64,000 nt of DNA, taken from the NCBI GenBank assembly GCA_000611775.1, contig KK106981.1:8975431-9039430 (forward strand), read 5' to 3'. The stretch comes from Umbilicaria muhlenbergii. Its lineage: Eukaryota > Ascomycota > Lecanoromycetes > Umbilicariales > Umbilicariaceae. Positions 1-11,410 of this stretch are shown one piece after another (position 1 is the stretch's first letter; every line of letters begins with the position of its first letter). Below the pieces are notes generated by a model. That model did no database searches. It was not told where the DNA came from and saw only the letters and a list, made by a program, of their open reading frames with translations. Both the position numbers and the translations under genes were made by a program.

Positions 1-2
1 AC

Positions 3-890
3 GAATCCGATAAGCAGCTCGACCGCCGGAAAGAGGAGCTCTCCAACGTGATCACGGAAACCCTCCGGCGGCATCCAATGCTATGCTACTTCCAAGGATT
101 TCACGACATTGCACAAGTCTTCTTACTTGTTCTAGGAGTTGAAAACGCTGCAGATGCTGTTGCTTATTTGTCCTTGTTGCGGATCCGTGATTTCATGTTA
201 CCGTCACTAGTCCCTTCTCTTGCACATCTCCGACTTTTGCCTGCAATTCTATACTCTACTGACCCCGAGCTGTGTCAACATCTGTCACAAACCCAACCTT
301 TCTTTGCTTTAGCAGCGACGCTCACACTTTACGCCCACGACATCCAGGAGTATGGAGACATTGCCCGACTATTCGACTTCCTTCTTGCCCAAGAAGCAGT
401 GGTCTCCGTTTACCTGTTCGCAGTCATAATACTCTCACGAAGGGAGGAGCTATTCGAGATACCTGCAGACGAGCCTGAGATGCTCCACTCCGTTCTGTCT
501 AAGCTACCGAAGCCTCTGGACCTTGAAGCTCTCATATCCAAGACCATGGATTTGTTTTCTGCACACCCTCCTCAAACTTTGCCTTTCAGAGCCTGGGGAA
601 AGGTCTCGATGTACAGCGTACTGAAGACCACCCGGGGATCTACAAAGAAGCAAACTCTACAGGATGGCGAAGAGCTTTTCGAGATGCAGGCTTTAGAGTT
701 GCGGAGGGCGGAGCTAACCCAGCATGCTTGGAATAAATTGTGGAAATACAGGCGTCCAGCTGGTAGCGTATTTTTGGCAGTGTTTATAGGCATTGTATCC
801 TTCTGGCTCAGGAGAAGCGGAACGGACGGTATTCTCGGATCTGGGGTGCGGAGGATATTGGAGCTGTTCCGAATGATCAGAGTGCGCTAA
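3..890 (+). CDS. TBC-domain RabGAP, TBC1D20/Gyp8-like (5' partial)
   Basis: The frame is open from the left edge, so the N terminus lies outside the window and about 295 residues are visible. The segment HPMLCYFQGFHDIAQVFLLV is the TBC-domain 'YYQGYHDI' motif that carries the glutamine finger of Rab GTPase-activating proteins, and a 'RLFDFLLA' block follows as in TBC1D20. Near the C terminus is one hydrophobic segment (AGSVFLAVFIGIVSFWL) followed by basic residues, a tail anchor typical of TBC1D20/Gyp8 proteins of the ER/early secretory pathway. Known for the family: GAP activity on Rab1/Ypt1-type GTPases. Inferred here: the same role. The arginine-finger motif would lie upstream of the window, so catalytic competence cannot be judged. 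No intron is needed in the visible part. Confidence 0.85.
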   Translation, partial: ESDKQLDRRKEELSNVITETLRRHPMLCYFQGFHDIAQVFLLVLGVENAADAVAYLSLLRIRDFMLPSLVPSLAHLRLLPAILYSTDPELCQHLSQTQPFFALAATLTLYAHDIQEYGDIARLFDFLLAQEAVVSVYLFAVIILSRREELFEIPADEPEMLHSVLSKLPKPLDLEALISKTMDLFSAHPPQTLPFRAWGKVSMYSVLKTTRGSTKKQTLQDGEELFEMQALELRRAELTQHAWNKLWKYRRPAGSVFLAVFIGIVSFWLRRSGTDGILGSGVRRILELFRMIRVR

Positions 891-1112
891 ACAGCATTGA
901 CTAAACCATGAAGTCCCTCATAGCCAACTATCTACTTCTTTTTGAATATACTCGACTTAAACTCTTTTTGCGTATCAGACTGTAAGGCCGACAGAGCAGC
1001 CCTATCAGGAGAAATATCTAGCCGATCGCGCTAGCCGTAATGGTAACGCATACGAAGCGCGGAAAAGACACCTCAAGCCTACAGCAGCCCACTCTCCCAC
1101 CAAGCCGCAAAT

Positions 1113-2145
1113 ATGGCAAATCGCGGCTACGATGTAGTCGTCGACGTAGACGCAGAGGTAACACCGCCAGCACCAATGACTAATGCTCCGTCCACTCACA
1201 CAGACACGCAGGGCGACCTCGGCCACACCGACCTCCACGAAGACCTCGAATTCCACTCCTCCAGTAACATCCCCCCTTATCACCACCCCACAATCCCCTA
1301 TTAACATCACCCGTCCCAGCCTTCGACGACACCCCCCATCCCCGATCCAAAAACCCTCCCTCCGCCCTCCCCTTCCCCGTCACAACCTCGTCCTCCAACA
1401 ACCAAGGCTCCTCAAAACGCTACCTCTGGACCCTCTCCTTCTACGCGCAATTCTTCGACGTCGACACAGCCGAAGTGCTCCGCCGCTGCCAAAACGCCCT
1501 CTACCCGCGCTCCAACTTCCTCGACATCCTCGACGGCAACCCAGACCTGTACGGCCCGTTCTGGATCGCGACGACCGTTGTCGTGATCCTGTTTCTCACA
1601 GGGACGATCAATTTGTATCTGGCCAGGCGGAACGAGAAGCATTTCGAGTACGATTTCGGGCTTTTGTCGGGCGCGGCGGGGCTGGTTTATGGGTATACGG
1701 GCGTTATACCGGTGGCGCTGTGGGGTGTTTTGAGGTGGTTTGGGAGTGAGGGCGCGAGTCTGCTGGAGTGTTGGGCGTTGTATGGGTACGCGAATTTGAT
1801 ATGGATACCTGTGGCGCTGATTAGCTGGAGTCCGGTGACGGTGCTGAATTGGGTGTTTGTTGGGGTGGGGTTGGCGGTGAGCGGGCTTTTCTTGGTCAGG
1901 AATCTGTGGCCGGTGGTTAGTGCGACGGATGCGAAGACGAGCAAGATACTATTGGTGCTGGTTATTGGCTTGCATGCTGGGTTGGCGCTGGCAATCAAGA
2001 TTCTCTTCTTTGCGTGAGTTACCCTGTCGCGGTGTGCTGGGTAAGGCGAGGCTAATAAAGAGATAGGCAAGGAAGTCCAGCGGCGAAGAAGGTTACGGAA
2101 GGGGATGGTGACGGTAAGATGATTAGGTCGCTATTCGGGCTGTGA
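1113..2145 (+). CDS. Yip1-domain Golgi membrane protein, YIPF1/YIPF2-like
   Basis: Four exons: 1113-1157, 1212-1263, 1320-2013 and 2067-2145, giving 289 aa. All three introns are GT-AG with plausible branch sites, and phase is kept throughout. The N terminus is soluble and acidic. The region YAQFFDVDTAEVLRRC followed by NPDLYGPFWIATT is the hallmark of the YIPF1/2 branch of Yip1 proteins, which act in ER-Golgi traffic and bind Rab GTPases. About five transmembrane helices follow, ending near ALAIKILFFA, with a short basic tail in the last exon. Introns 1 and 2 replace stretches that would otherwise read out of family register or into a stop. The upstream neighbour is a RabGAP in the same direction 220 bp away; shared function is suggestive only. 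Confidence 0.85.
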
Positions 2146-2422
2146 GGGCTAGAAGACTTTCTGCAATAATTTCTTTCATTGGCGAGGGGGCTCTGCGGGT
2201 CTGGTGAAGAGAGTGTGTACGATCAATACCAATATAGATACCCATCCATGGCAGAGACGGTCAAAGAGTTTTCCGATCAGATAGTGTATTTCTCACTAGA
2301 CAGACCAAGGTGGAAAGCCATTCATTTCAGCCTGCAGCCATAACAAAAGCTCCCCGTCTCCTCGAACTTGATAAATGCACCATCTCCGCCCCATCCCTCC
2401 ACAGGCAACTCCGAGCACACAT

Positions 2423-3141
<719 letters not shown>

Positions 3142-3887
3142 CTTTCCGGTGTTGCGATGCGCTGTCGTTGATGGTCTGTTGTCGTCACGATCTGGTCCCT
3201 CACAAAATTTGAGCATGTCGCTTCGCCTCGGTGGGCGGCAACTTTAGCGGCCCTAGCCCTTAGCGAGTTTTTCTCCTTCTACGAGGCTCCTCAGGCGCGG
3301 CTTTGAAGATGCAATTTCATATACTCGACAGTCCATTTAATTGCGCTGGCAAGCGGTCAGTTTTCTTATTTCTTCCTAGGAGCACACGTTATATGCAAGT
3401 CTTGTTATCACATCTACAGGCTGGAGGTCGCTTCAGTCATGCAGCAGCCGTGAGACTCTGTGAAAGCTATGGCTAGATAAACAATACGCTCCGTTGAAGT
3501 AATCCAAGAATGAGTTCGACATCTCAGCAATAGAATAACTATCCTTGAGGTTGAGCTTTGCACATTGCGAGGCTCGGATCGTACTCTTCCGAGCCATCAC
3601 TTTCCATTGTTACTACTGACAGTAGACTATTGTGACTATGTGTCTATTTGCGCGACAAATAAGGTAGGCCTGGGGCTCAGCCGCGCGCCTCCTTCGCCAA
3701 TGTACCATACAATGCCACGAGTGCCTGCCTTACGTATCCATGCCAAGATAAGCCGGTGGCGGTCGACACAACTTGATTCTGGATCTCTTGGAACAAGGCT
3801 GACATCCGGGATCTACGCATCTCAATACAAAGAGCTTTCATTCCTTTCTCTCACGCACAGCACTACTCATCAGGTCGTTTTCTCACC
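3142..3887. promoter_or_regulatory. Divergent intergenic region
   Basis: This 746-bp gap lies between the divergently read ubiquitin-eL40 gene and the gene at 3888, so it should hold both promoters and the ubiquitin 5' UTR exon (ending at 3141). Open frames here are short and unlike any protein I recognise. I cannot assign a specific element with confidence. Confidence 0.4.
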
Positions 3888-5018
3888 ATGCCTGCGCCCT
3901 TGGCAAAAGGTCAGCCGTCAAGATCCTAAAATGCCCCACTAAAGTCCACAGCACCATATGCAAGCTCCCGTCGCCGTTTCGTCACTACGATTCTAATATG
4001 AAGGACTATGTACTGCAGCCCGCTGACGTAAACAGGACTCATCATCTCCCTAAGCGTTCTCTTTGCCGCTGGTATAGCCGTCTACGAGAACCCTCAAGTC
4101 CGTCTATGGGTCGATTCATCACGTCGCAAAATTGCTCTAGCCCTCCACAGCCTCGGCGATGAGATCCACCCACCCAGTCAGCCGAGGGCAGATGATGCTT
4201 CCACCCGTGAAGACGGTAGTGCTGAAGCTGCAGAGCGGAGACGGAAGGCTAGAGAGGAGATTTTGGAGCGGGGTAGAGTGATGGAGGAGCGGAGGCAGAA
4301 GAAGCAGCATGCAAAGAGTTCGAGTTTTGACGATCTGGTGGATAGGGATGGGAGTTTGAAGAGCAGAGATGTTGAAGCGAGGACGACAGCAGCAGAGCCG
4401 GTTACTGGTGAGGAGGGGCTGCGAAGACGAAATGATGAGGTCAAGGGCGCTGCGTTAGGTGCCGCCTTTGCGAACCCTTTCGCCGACGAAATGCACACTC
4501 CCTTTGTTCACGAGGAACCTCCAGAGCAGACACCGGCCTCTGACAACCCGACATCCCGCGAAAGCAGTGCAACTCTTTCTGCAGTCTCGCCACCAGCGCC
4601 ACAGCTCCCACAGCGACGTGCGCTCATCGATACGGAAGAACTGTCCAACCACCCATCCGACCAACTTGTCGATCTGACGCCTACTGCTTCAACTTCCAGC
4701 CATACCCTGTCCGAAGCCCCCGAGCACCCTTCAGAGCATCAGCCCTTGGATTACTGGTCCGTGAACGAATGGGCGGAGCGCACCAACTCGTCATTTTACT
4801 CGCCTCCTCCCGAACGAGCACAGGAGAACGAGGAAACAGGTGGTACTCAAGATGGGATTAGCACGCAGGCTTCTGATGCAGGAAGTGAGGACGACATAGG
4901 TGAATTCAGTCACGATGGCAGTGACAGCGATCTAGATGTCCTGAGCGAGGCTGGGGAAGGAGCCAGTACACCGGGCAGTTGGACGGAGGTGGGTAGTTCA
5001 GTTAGTGGCGGAGATTGA
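3888..5018 (+). CDS. N-terminally membrane-anchored acidic protein, unknown function
   Basis: Two exons, 3888-3909 and 4036-5018 (intron 3910-4035), give 334 aa. The start MPAPLAKGL is split by the intron after seven codons. Residues about 8-26 (LIISLSVLFAAGIAVY) form one hydrophobic helix, so the protein is probably a signal-anchored membrane protein. It is followed by a charged, Arg/Glu-rich coiled-coil-like segment, then a long low-complexity Ser/Pro/Glu/Asp-rich tail that includes a DYWSVNEWAERTNSSFYSPP patch and an acidic Ser/Asp run near the end. I know of similar one-TM conserved hypotheticals in Pezizomycotina but cannot name a function. The ATG was chosen because it is the first ATG giving a hydrophobic N terminus in phase. 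Confidence 0.7.
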
Positions 5019-5649
5019 GTAGGGGAATGTTTCAGATGGATAGCGAGGCGTTCTGATGATTCAAGCATGTCAGGGTTAGGGGAGGACGGATTCGCTTCAG
5101 AGGTTGGCGCTGCTTGGTCATGCGATGCATAGTTTCCGGTTGTTGTGGAGGGATAATAGGGCGCGATATGTCGTCTGCATTGATTGATCTTTTGTGGTGC
5201 TATCTCTGAGGAATACTCAAACAGCTTTCCTTACATGGCTTTCAGGCGTTGACATCTACAGTCTATTGAAGAAGCTGTTGCAACTACAGGGAGCCACTGA
5301 TGAGGGAGGAGATGATTCGTGAGCAACGCTACTGGCCCACTTCAAGAGGAAGTCGAGGAATGAGGCGACACAAAAACTGAACATAGGAAATGCCAAGGTT
5401 TCTTTCAGTTTCCCGGAACGGGACGCATCATTTGGAAAAGAGTTGGCAGGTATTGGTTCGTCCTGTTGATATAGCCAACGCAAATAGCAGAGGCAACAAA
5501 CAGGCACGAGACATGAGACACCAGATGAGATATCCAATTCTCGACTTTACCAATTGACCTCAGCATCGAACCAAACAAAAGGTATCAACCCCATTACCAA
5601 CCCGCGACCGCCGCGCAGCTCAGCCCTCCACCCAACAAAACGCCACTCC
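5019..5649. other. Intergenic, no gene seen
   Basis: This is the gap between the 3' ends of the acidic membrane protein (+) and the SDR remnant (-). From about 5560 the + strand is strongly C-rich, which is the G-rich coding bias of the minus-strand remnant continuing past its stop. No RNA gene or repeat was recognised. Confidence 0.4.
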
Positions 5650-6226
5650 TCACACCAGCCCCAACCGCTCCGCCACCCCATACGCCCCCGGCACGAAACA
5701 AAACAACATCCCCCTCGCCATATCAAACGGCAACACCCACTCCATCCCCTCCGCCCTCTTCGGATTTACACTCACCCCCCTCCCCCTCCACTCATCCCTC
5801 CCAACCCCCTCCGCAATCTCCACCATCCCCGCCGCTAAATCCGCATAACTCAAAAACTGCCGCTCCCGCTCCGCACTAACCTCGAACCCCCCGGCCTCCC
5901 CCTCCACCAGTCCCCCGGGCTGCACAAACACCACGTCCTGCCAACTAGAGTGCAGACGCAGGTAGCGCTCCGCGTGCTCCAGGTCGGAGTAGATGTGCGA
6001 GAAGCAGTGGCGCACTGTCCACACTACCGCGCGGGGGAGATGCGCCACTAGTGTTGGGTTGACCATCGATGCGCTGAGGACCAGCACACGGGGGAGGGTT
6101 GTGGTGGGGTCTTGGGCGCGCAGGTGGCAGAAGGCGGCGACGAGGGCGTGGGCGGTGTCTTGGGCGATGCGGAGGCCGGGGATGTTTTCGTTGGTGGCGA
6201 CGGTGAATTTGAAATTTTGAGCCCCT
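5650..6226 (-). pseudogene. SDR/NmrA-like NAD(P)-binding protein, 5'-truncated remnant
   Basis: About 190 C-terminal residues read cleanly on the minus strand: a stretch starting FTVATNENIPGLRIAQD, then LPRVLVLSASMVNP, the block HAERYLRLHSSWQDVVFVQP and LSYADLAAGMVEIAE, ending at 5650. This matches the C-terminal two thirds of fungal atypical short-chain dehydrogenase/NAD-dependent epimerase-like proteins. The N-terminal Rossmann motif (GxxGxxG) and first strands are absent. Upstream of about 6226 the frame runs into the tandem-repeat array, and the nominal ATG at 6288 lies in repeat-derived sequence. It is therefore read as a gene that lost its 5' end at the array boundary. It could be a short expressed gene, but without the cofactor-binding loop it should not be a working dehydrogenase. 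Confidence 0.65.
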
Positions 6227-6329
6227 GGCTGGATCAAACTGACTGCAAGCAAAGAATCTTGCCAGGTAGAGACTGTGGAATCTGACAAGACGTTTAAACA
6301 GCTGTTCCGCGCCCTCCGTAGTCATTCCT

Positions 6330-8620
6330 AATAGGCTCGTAAGCCTTTTGCAGAATTCCAAATTTCAGGGGTAAATCGTCGCCGCAAAAATTGAAGTGGC
6401 TGACAATGATCATGCTCAAGGCTTATGAGCTTCATACTTTGATGGAATGCTAATATGACCTCTCCGCTGCTGCTACACCAGTCCGCAGTTCTCCGCTTGC
6501 GCCGTTGAAAGGTATGGAATTTAGGGGTAGCCCGCTGCCAAATATTAAAATGACTGGCGGCGGCCATGCTCAAGGCTTATGAGCTTCATACTGTGGAGGA
6601 ATGCTATTACGGCCTCTCCGAAGTCGCAGTGACATTCTGACAATCTCAGAGTGACTCCGCTGAGAGTTGCGGATTTCAGGGGTAAGCCGCCGGCGTGGAT
6701 GAAAAAGACGGCCAACAATGCAATTTGAAACTACAGACCTACGGAATCTGGCGGAATGCTTAGGAGCGGTCAGTAAGCTCTCCGTGAGATTCCTAACATC
6801 ATTGGCTTTAAGCTCATGGTTTTGGAATTCTCTCACCCCCCCGCGGGTGGAGGGAGTCAACAACGCAGTTTGAAACTAGACACCTGCGGAATCTAGCGGA
6901 ACATTTAGGAGCGGTCAGTAAGCTCTCCGCGAGATTCCTAACATCATTGACTTTAAGCTCCTCATTTTGGAATTTCCCACCCCCCCTCACGTAGATGAGC
7001 AGCCAACAACGCAACTTGAAACTACAGACCTACGGAATCTAGCGGAATGTTTAGGAGCCCTTGTTATACTCTCCGCGTGATTCCTAACATAATTGGCTTT
7101 AAGCTCATGATTTTGAGATTTCTCACCCCCCCCTTGATGGAGGGACAGCCAACAACGCAACTTGAGACTACAGAGCTGCGGAATTTGGCGGAATGTTTAG
7201 GAGCCCTTGTTATACTCTCCGCGTGATTCCTAACATAATTGGCTTTAAGCTCATGGATTTGAAATTTCTCACCCCCCCCCGGGCGTTGTGGAGGGAAAAG
7301 ACAGCCAACAACACAACTTGAGACTACAGACCTACGGAATCTGACGGAATGTTTAGGAGCCCTTGTAAAGCTCTCCGTGAGATTCCTAACAAAATTGGCT
7401 TTGAGCTCACGGTTTTGAAATTTCTCAACCCCCCCGGCGTAGTGGATGAAAAAGACGGTCAACAATGCAATTTGAAGCTACAGACCTACGGAATCTGGCG
7501 GAATGCTTAGGAGCAGTCACTAAGCTCTCCGTGAGATTCCTAACGTCATTGGCTTTAAGCTCACGTTTTCAGAATTTCTGCCGCCGGCGTGGATGAAAAA
7601 GACGGCCAACCACGCAATTTGAAGCTACAGACCTACGGAATCTGGCGGAATGCTTAGGAGCAGTCACTAAGCTCTCCACAAGATTCCTAACATCATTGGC
7701 TTTAAGCCCACGTTTTCAGAATTTCTGCCGCCGGCGTGGATGAAAAAGACGGCCAACCACGCAATTTGAAGCTACAGACCTACGGAATCCGGCGGAATGC
7801 TTAGGAGCGGTCAGTAAGCTCTTCGCGTGATTCCTAATACCATTGGCTTTAAGCTCACAATTTTGGGCTCACCCCCCCCGCTTGGATGGACAGCCAACAA
7901 CGCAGTTTGAAACTAGACACCTACGGAATCTAGCAGAATGTTTAGGAGTCATTGTAAAGCTCTCCGCGTGATTCCTAACATCATTGGCTTTAAGCCCAAG
8001 GTTTCAAAGTTTCCCGCACCGGAGCGGAGGGAAAACACCGCCAATCAGCCAACTTGAAACTACGCACCTGCGGAATCTAGCGGAACATTTAGGAGCCGTC
8101 ATTGTGCTCTCCGCGTGATTCCTAACTTCATTGGCTTAAAGCTCACGGTTTTCAAATTTCTCACCCCCCCCCGAGCGGAGGGAAAACACCGTCAATCAGC
8201 CAACTTGAAACTACGCACCTGCGGAATCCGGCGGAATGTTTAGGATTCATTGTTAAGCTCTCCGCGTAATTCCTAACATCCCTAACGTCATTGGCTTTAC
8301 GCCACGATTTTGAAATTTCCCACCCCCGCGCGGAGGGAAAACACTGCCAACAAGGCAACTTGAGACTAAAGACCTGCGGAATGGTACGGAATGCTTGTTC
8401 TACGACTCCGATCTCTCTGTAATGTGCTGAAGGCCGCGAGACCCGTTTTCACAATCTACCCTACCAGGAAAAAGGGGGTTTCTCCGCCGAGGGGTTTTAT
8501 TTCCACGGGCGGGACTACTAGCACTTTCAACACTGCGGAATGCTGCGGAGAGCTTGTTCTACGACTCCGATCTCTCCTTGATGTGCTGAAGGCAGCGAAA
8601 CCCGTTTTGAGTATTATCTG
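6330..8620. repeat. Tandem array, ~148-bp units (about 11 good copies plus diverged ends)
   Basis: A core containing GGCGGAATG..TTAGGAG recurs with the TAGGAG-like hexamer at about 6761, 6906, 7052, 7198, 7354, 7507, 7655, 7802, 7943, 8090 and 8241. Spacings are 141-156 bp (mean about 148). Each unit carries, in order, the GGAATC-GGCGGAAT core, CTCTCCG(C/T)G, ATTCCTAAC, a TTGGCTTTAAGCTCA block, a C6-C9 run, and GCCAACAACGCA-CTTGAAACTACA. Diverged copies extend left (about 6445 and 6600, sharing GGCTTATGAGCTTCATACT) and right (about 8396 and 8552, sharing CTTGTTCTACGACTCCGATC). All copies face the same way. No transposase or reverse-transcriptase frame is present. Minus-strand frames give repeated peptides, but stops and variable C-runs break them. 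Confidence 0.9.
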
Positions 8621-9340
8621 GCAAAATGAGGTTTTGTGCCAAGCTCCCTCTGCAGCCGCCCATATATTTCAAAGTACAAGTACAAGACCATGCCCAATTG
8701 TTTGTGATAGCCTTGTCGCAGGTTATCTTCGGTGACTACTGTCAACCAGATTGGTCTTGCTGATCCGCCGCGCTGTCGCCGTTCTCGCTCACTCTGACAT
8801 TCCGGCCACGCTATCGCCTCTCTTCCAGTACGCTGAAGCAACTGTTGATACCAGCATATGACTTGGGGAATCCGAGCTTCGACTCGTTGTCGGAAGGCAA
8901 CACGACCACTCACCTCAATATAACAGCAGAATTGTGCACTGGGTACGCGCATCAGAAAAACTTTCATGGAGCGGAAACATGGACGATAGCTGTTAGGATT
9001 CGCTTTGACAACACTAGAGTCACGGATGCTATTGCAGGGAAACTAGTGGAGATTTACCAACTGGAGAACTCCACCTCCTCTCACGACGACTTAGCGCAGC
9101 GTTGTAGATAGAGAAATTCCATTTCCGCTAAAACCCTGATTTGTGCCTACGGCAATGGTATCGTCGCTACCGTACGCCATGACAATAGAAGTGTCGCTTT
9201 TAGCCACAGTAAAACCAGCACATCCCTTCGCTCTGCCATCAATTAAGCCACCCTTTCGCCTTCGTTCCGACCGACATAGAACAAGCCATCATTCCACAGC
9301 GACAGATCCACCCATCAAGACGCGGAACCACCCCCAGCAC
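8621..9340. other. Intergenic between repeat array and EXO70, no gene assigned
   Basis: Two overlapping open frames of about 90-117 codons exist on opposite strands (8614-8967 minus, 8845-9111 plus). Neither resembles a known family nor shows clear coding bias, so I do not call them. The region holds the 3' flank of EXO70. Confidence 0.35.
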
Positions 9341-11410
9341 CTAAACCAACGCCAGCCCCGCCAACTGCGCCGACAACACCCCCTTATCATACTTAACATA
9401 CTTCCCCTTCCCCTTATCGATGTCATGATACCGATCCCAAAACCGCCCATAAAGCGGCTCAATCATCGCCCCCACCTCCCTCGACAACTGACTCCTCACC
9501 TCCCGCTCCATAGCCAGCGTCTTATGCCTCGCGCTCAGCTCCTCGAAAATAGTATTGAAAGTCTTGAACTTCTCCTTAATCGCGTCTTTCTCCTTACCGC
9601 CCAAGCCTTTAATCACCGCCGCCGAATCGATCATGCCTTGACTGCCCGACGGCGGACGCGCCCCACGACTGGTATACTGCACGTCGAGAAGGGCGGAGCA
9701 GGCTTCTTTCCACGAGTCGAGGTAGGCGGAATTGCCCTTTTTGCGCCAGATGTCCCATTTGGGGGGAGAAGGGGAGACGGACAAGACGGAGGTGAGGTCG
9801 GAAGAGTGGACCATGCGGTTGATGACGGCGACGTTGTTGGCGAGGAAGACGCCCAGGATGGACTTGCTCTTGAGGAGGACACGGGCTTTGGAGTCGAGGC
9901 TCTGGAGTAGGGTTTCGATGGTGTCGCTGACGTAGTGGGCTAGGAGTTGGGGTCCGTCTGCACCGACGTCGAAGGACTGGCCTGAAGATATGGAGATAGA
10001 GGAGGAGGTTGCGGCGCTGGCGGAGAACCAATTACCGTCGCCAAGGGCGGTCATGAGGGAAGAGAGAGGTTGTGGGTAGAGAATCATGGTTTGGAGACGA
10101 GTCATGATTGCGGTCGTCAGTGGGATGGCAGCGCCGTCAACCGGGAGTACCTGCATATTCTGGATGCGCTTTCGAACATCTTCGAGGAGCTCGACAAGTG
10201 AGAATTTGGCGGTCTCGCGAATTGGCTTTAGTGCGTCTGCTAGAGCTAGCTTCAGTCCTCCAGTCTTATCTTCAAGTCGGAACGAAAGAGGGGTGACGAT
10301 ATCGATGATCTCGTATGCGAGGAAGCAATCTGTCGTAATGTTCGACTTGATGTGCAGGTTGAGGTCTATAAGGGTCTTCTCGAATTCGGCTAGAGGCTGG
10401 TAGTGAGTGAGCTTGAAAACAACGGCCCAATTCACAGGCGAGAACACAGCCGTAATATTTTGGTATTCCGCCAGAAACATTTGCTCTAAGCCAGTAGCAT
10501 AGGTGCCGATGCCGTTCGTGTTTTGACGATAGTTCTCATCGGGACTCTTTTTCCTAGCGGTGCTGATCGATGCTGTGGCCAAATTGTGTAGGCTATTAGT
10601 GATATATGGACCACGCAATGCTGCGTACATTCGGATCGTGACAGAATCGCGGTCAGTGGATTCGCCGCGGGAAGCAGACCAGGAGAGGCTCGATTCTATC
10701 AACCTTAATATAGCAAGCTTGTCTTCTGGTAGGGTAGGAAACGGGAGCTCTATCACATAGTAAGCTACGCTCGTAAAGCGAACCAGAGTGAGAACATACG
10801 CTTTGTGATATAGTGCAGTGGCTCCACGGGTTGCAGAGCTTCGTTCAAGATGGACTGGAAAACCGTTTGCAGTTGGCTTTTCCCATGTGAGAGTAAGTTT
10901 CTAAGGTCGCCCACGGTCTGCTGGTTGACACGTAGGTTTGTAGCATTCATGTTCGCAAGAGCCTGGTCAGTTCGTTTGAGCGAAGCAATGTACTCTTGCA
11001 ACCCGACGTTATCCGGTCTGCGCAGGTCGTGTCAGCCGTGATCTGAGACTCAAGTGATGACGAGATAAAGCTTACCCTGCGTGTATGATCTTTTCCTCTC
11101 GTGCCTTCCCCTCCAGAGGCTTCTGCAATGTTTCGATCGCAGAGGAGACCCGATCGATATCTAAAGATGAATCAACGCAGATCTCAGCCCAAAATGAAGG
11201 AAGGGCAGTACTTTGAATGACAGTCTGTGACGACTGTGTGTTGTTGTGTACTGGGCCAATGGCCTCCTTGACTACGCGCCCATTGGTCTCCAGTCTGGTC
11301 AGCGAGCCTTGCATCTTCTTCGTTAAAGTCTTGAGCTTGTCCAGATTGGCGTAGAGTACCTCAACCTCGGCGCTCTCTTCGGCGTGAGCTACGTTGCGTG
11401 GGCCGACCAT
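9341..11410 (-). CDS. EXO70: Exocyst complex subunit Exo70
   Basis: Minus-strand exons 11076-11410, 10800-11017 and 9341-10749 give 653 aa, close to the usual 620-650 for Exo70. The start [20 protein letters not shown] matches the N-terminal coiled-coil region of fungal Exo70. The second exon carries [11 protein letters not shown], and the junction yields [16 protein letters not shown], which confirms the splice. The C terminus [20 protein letters not shown] is the Exo70 domain end, with the basic patch that binds PI(4,5)P2. Known role: tethering secretory vesicles at the plasma membrane with Rho3/Cdc42. Introns: 11018-11075 (58 bp) and 10750-10799 (50 bp). The frame stays open upstream of this ATG and could add about 151 residues (see separate entry). 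The gene is head to head with the phospholipase at 12021. Confidence 0.93.

Noticed and set aside
6814-8358. Minus-strand frames encoding repeated peptides (for example KANDVRNLTESLLTAPKHSA) across the tandem array
   Set aside because: The repeated peptide is just the repeat unit translated. Frames are broken by variable C-runs and stops, copies fall in different phases, and no start or splice pattern ties them together.
9143-9935. Long + strand frames opposite EXO70
   Set aside because: Antisense shadows of the Exo70 C-terminal exon caused by its codon bias; no family resemblance.
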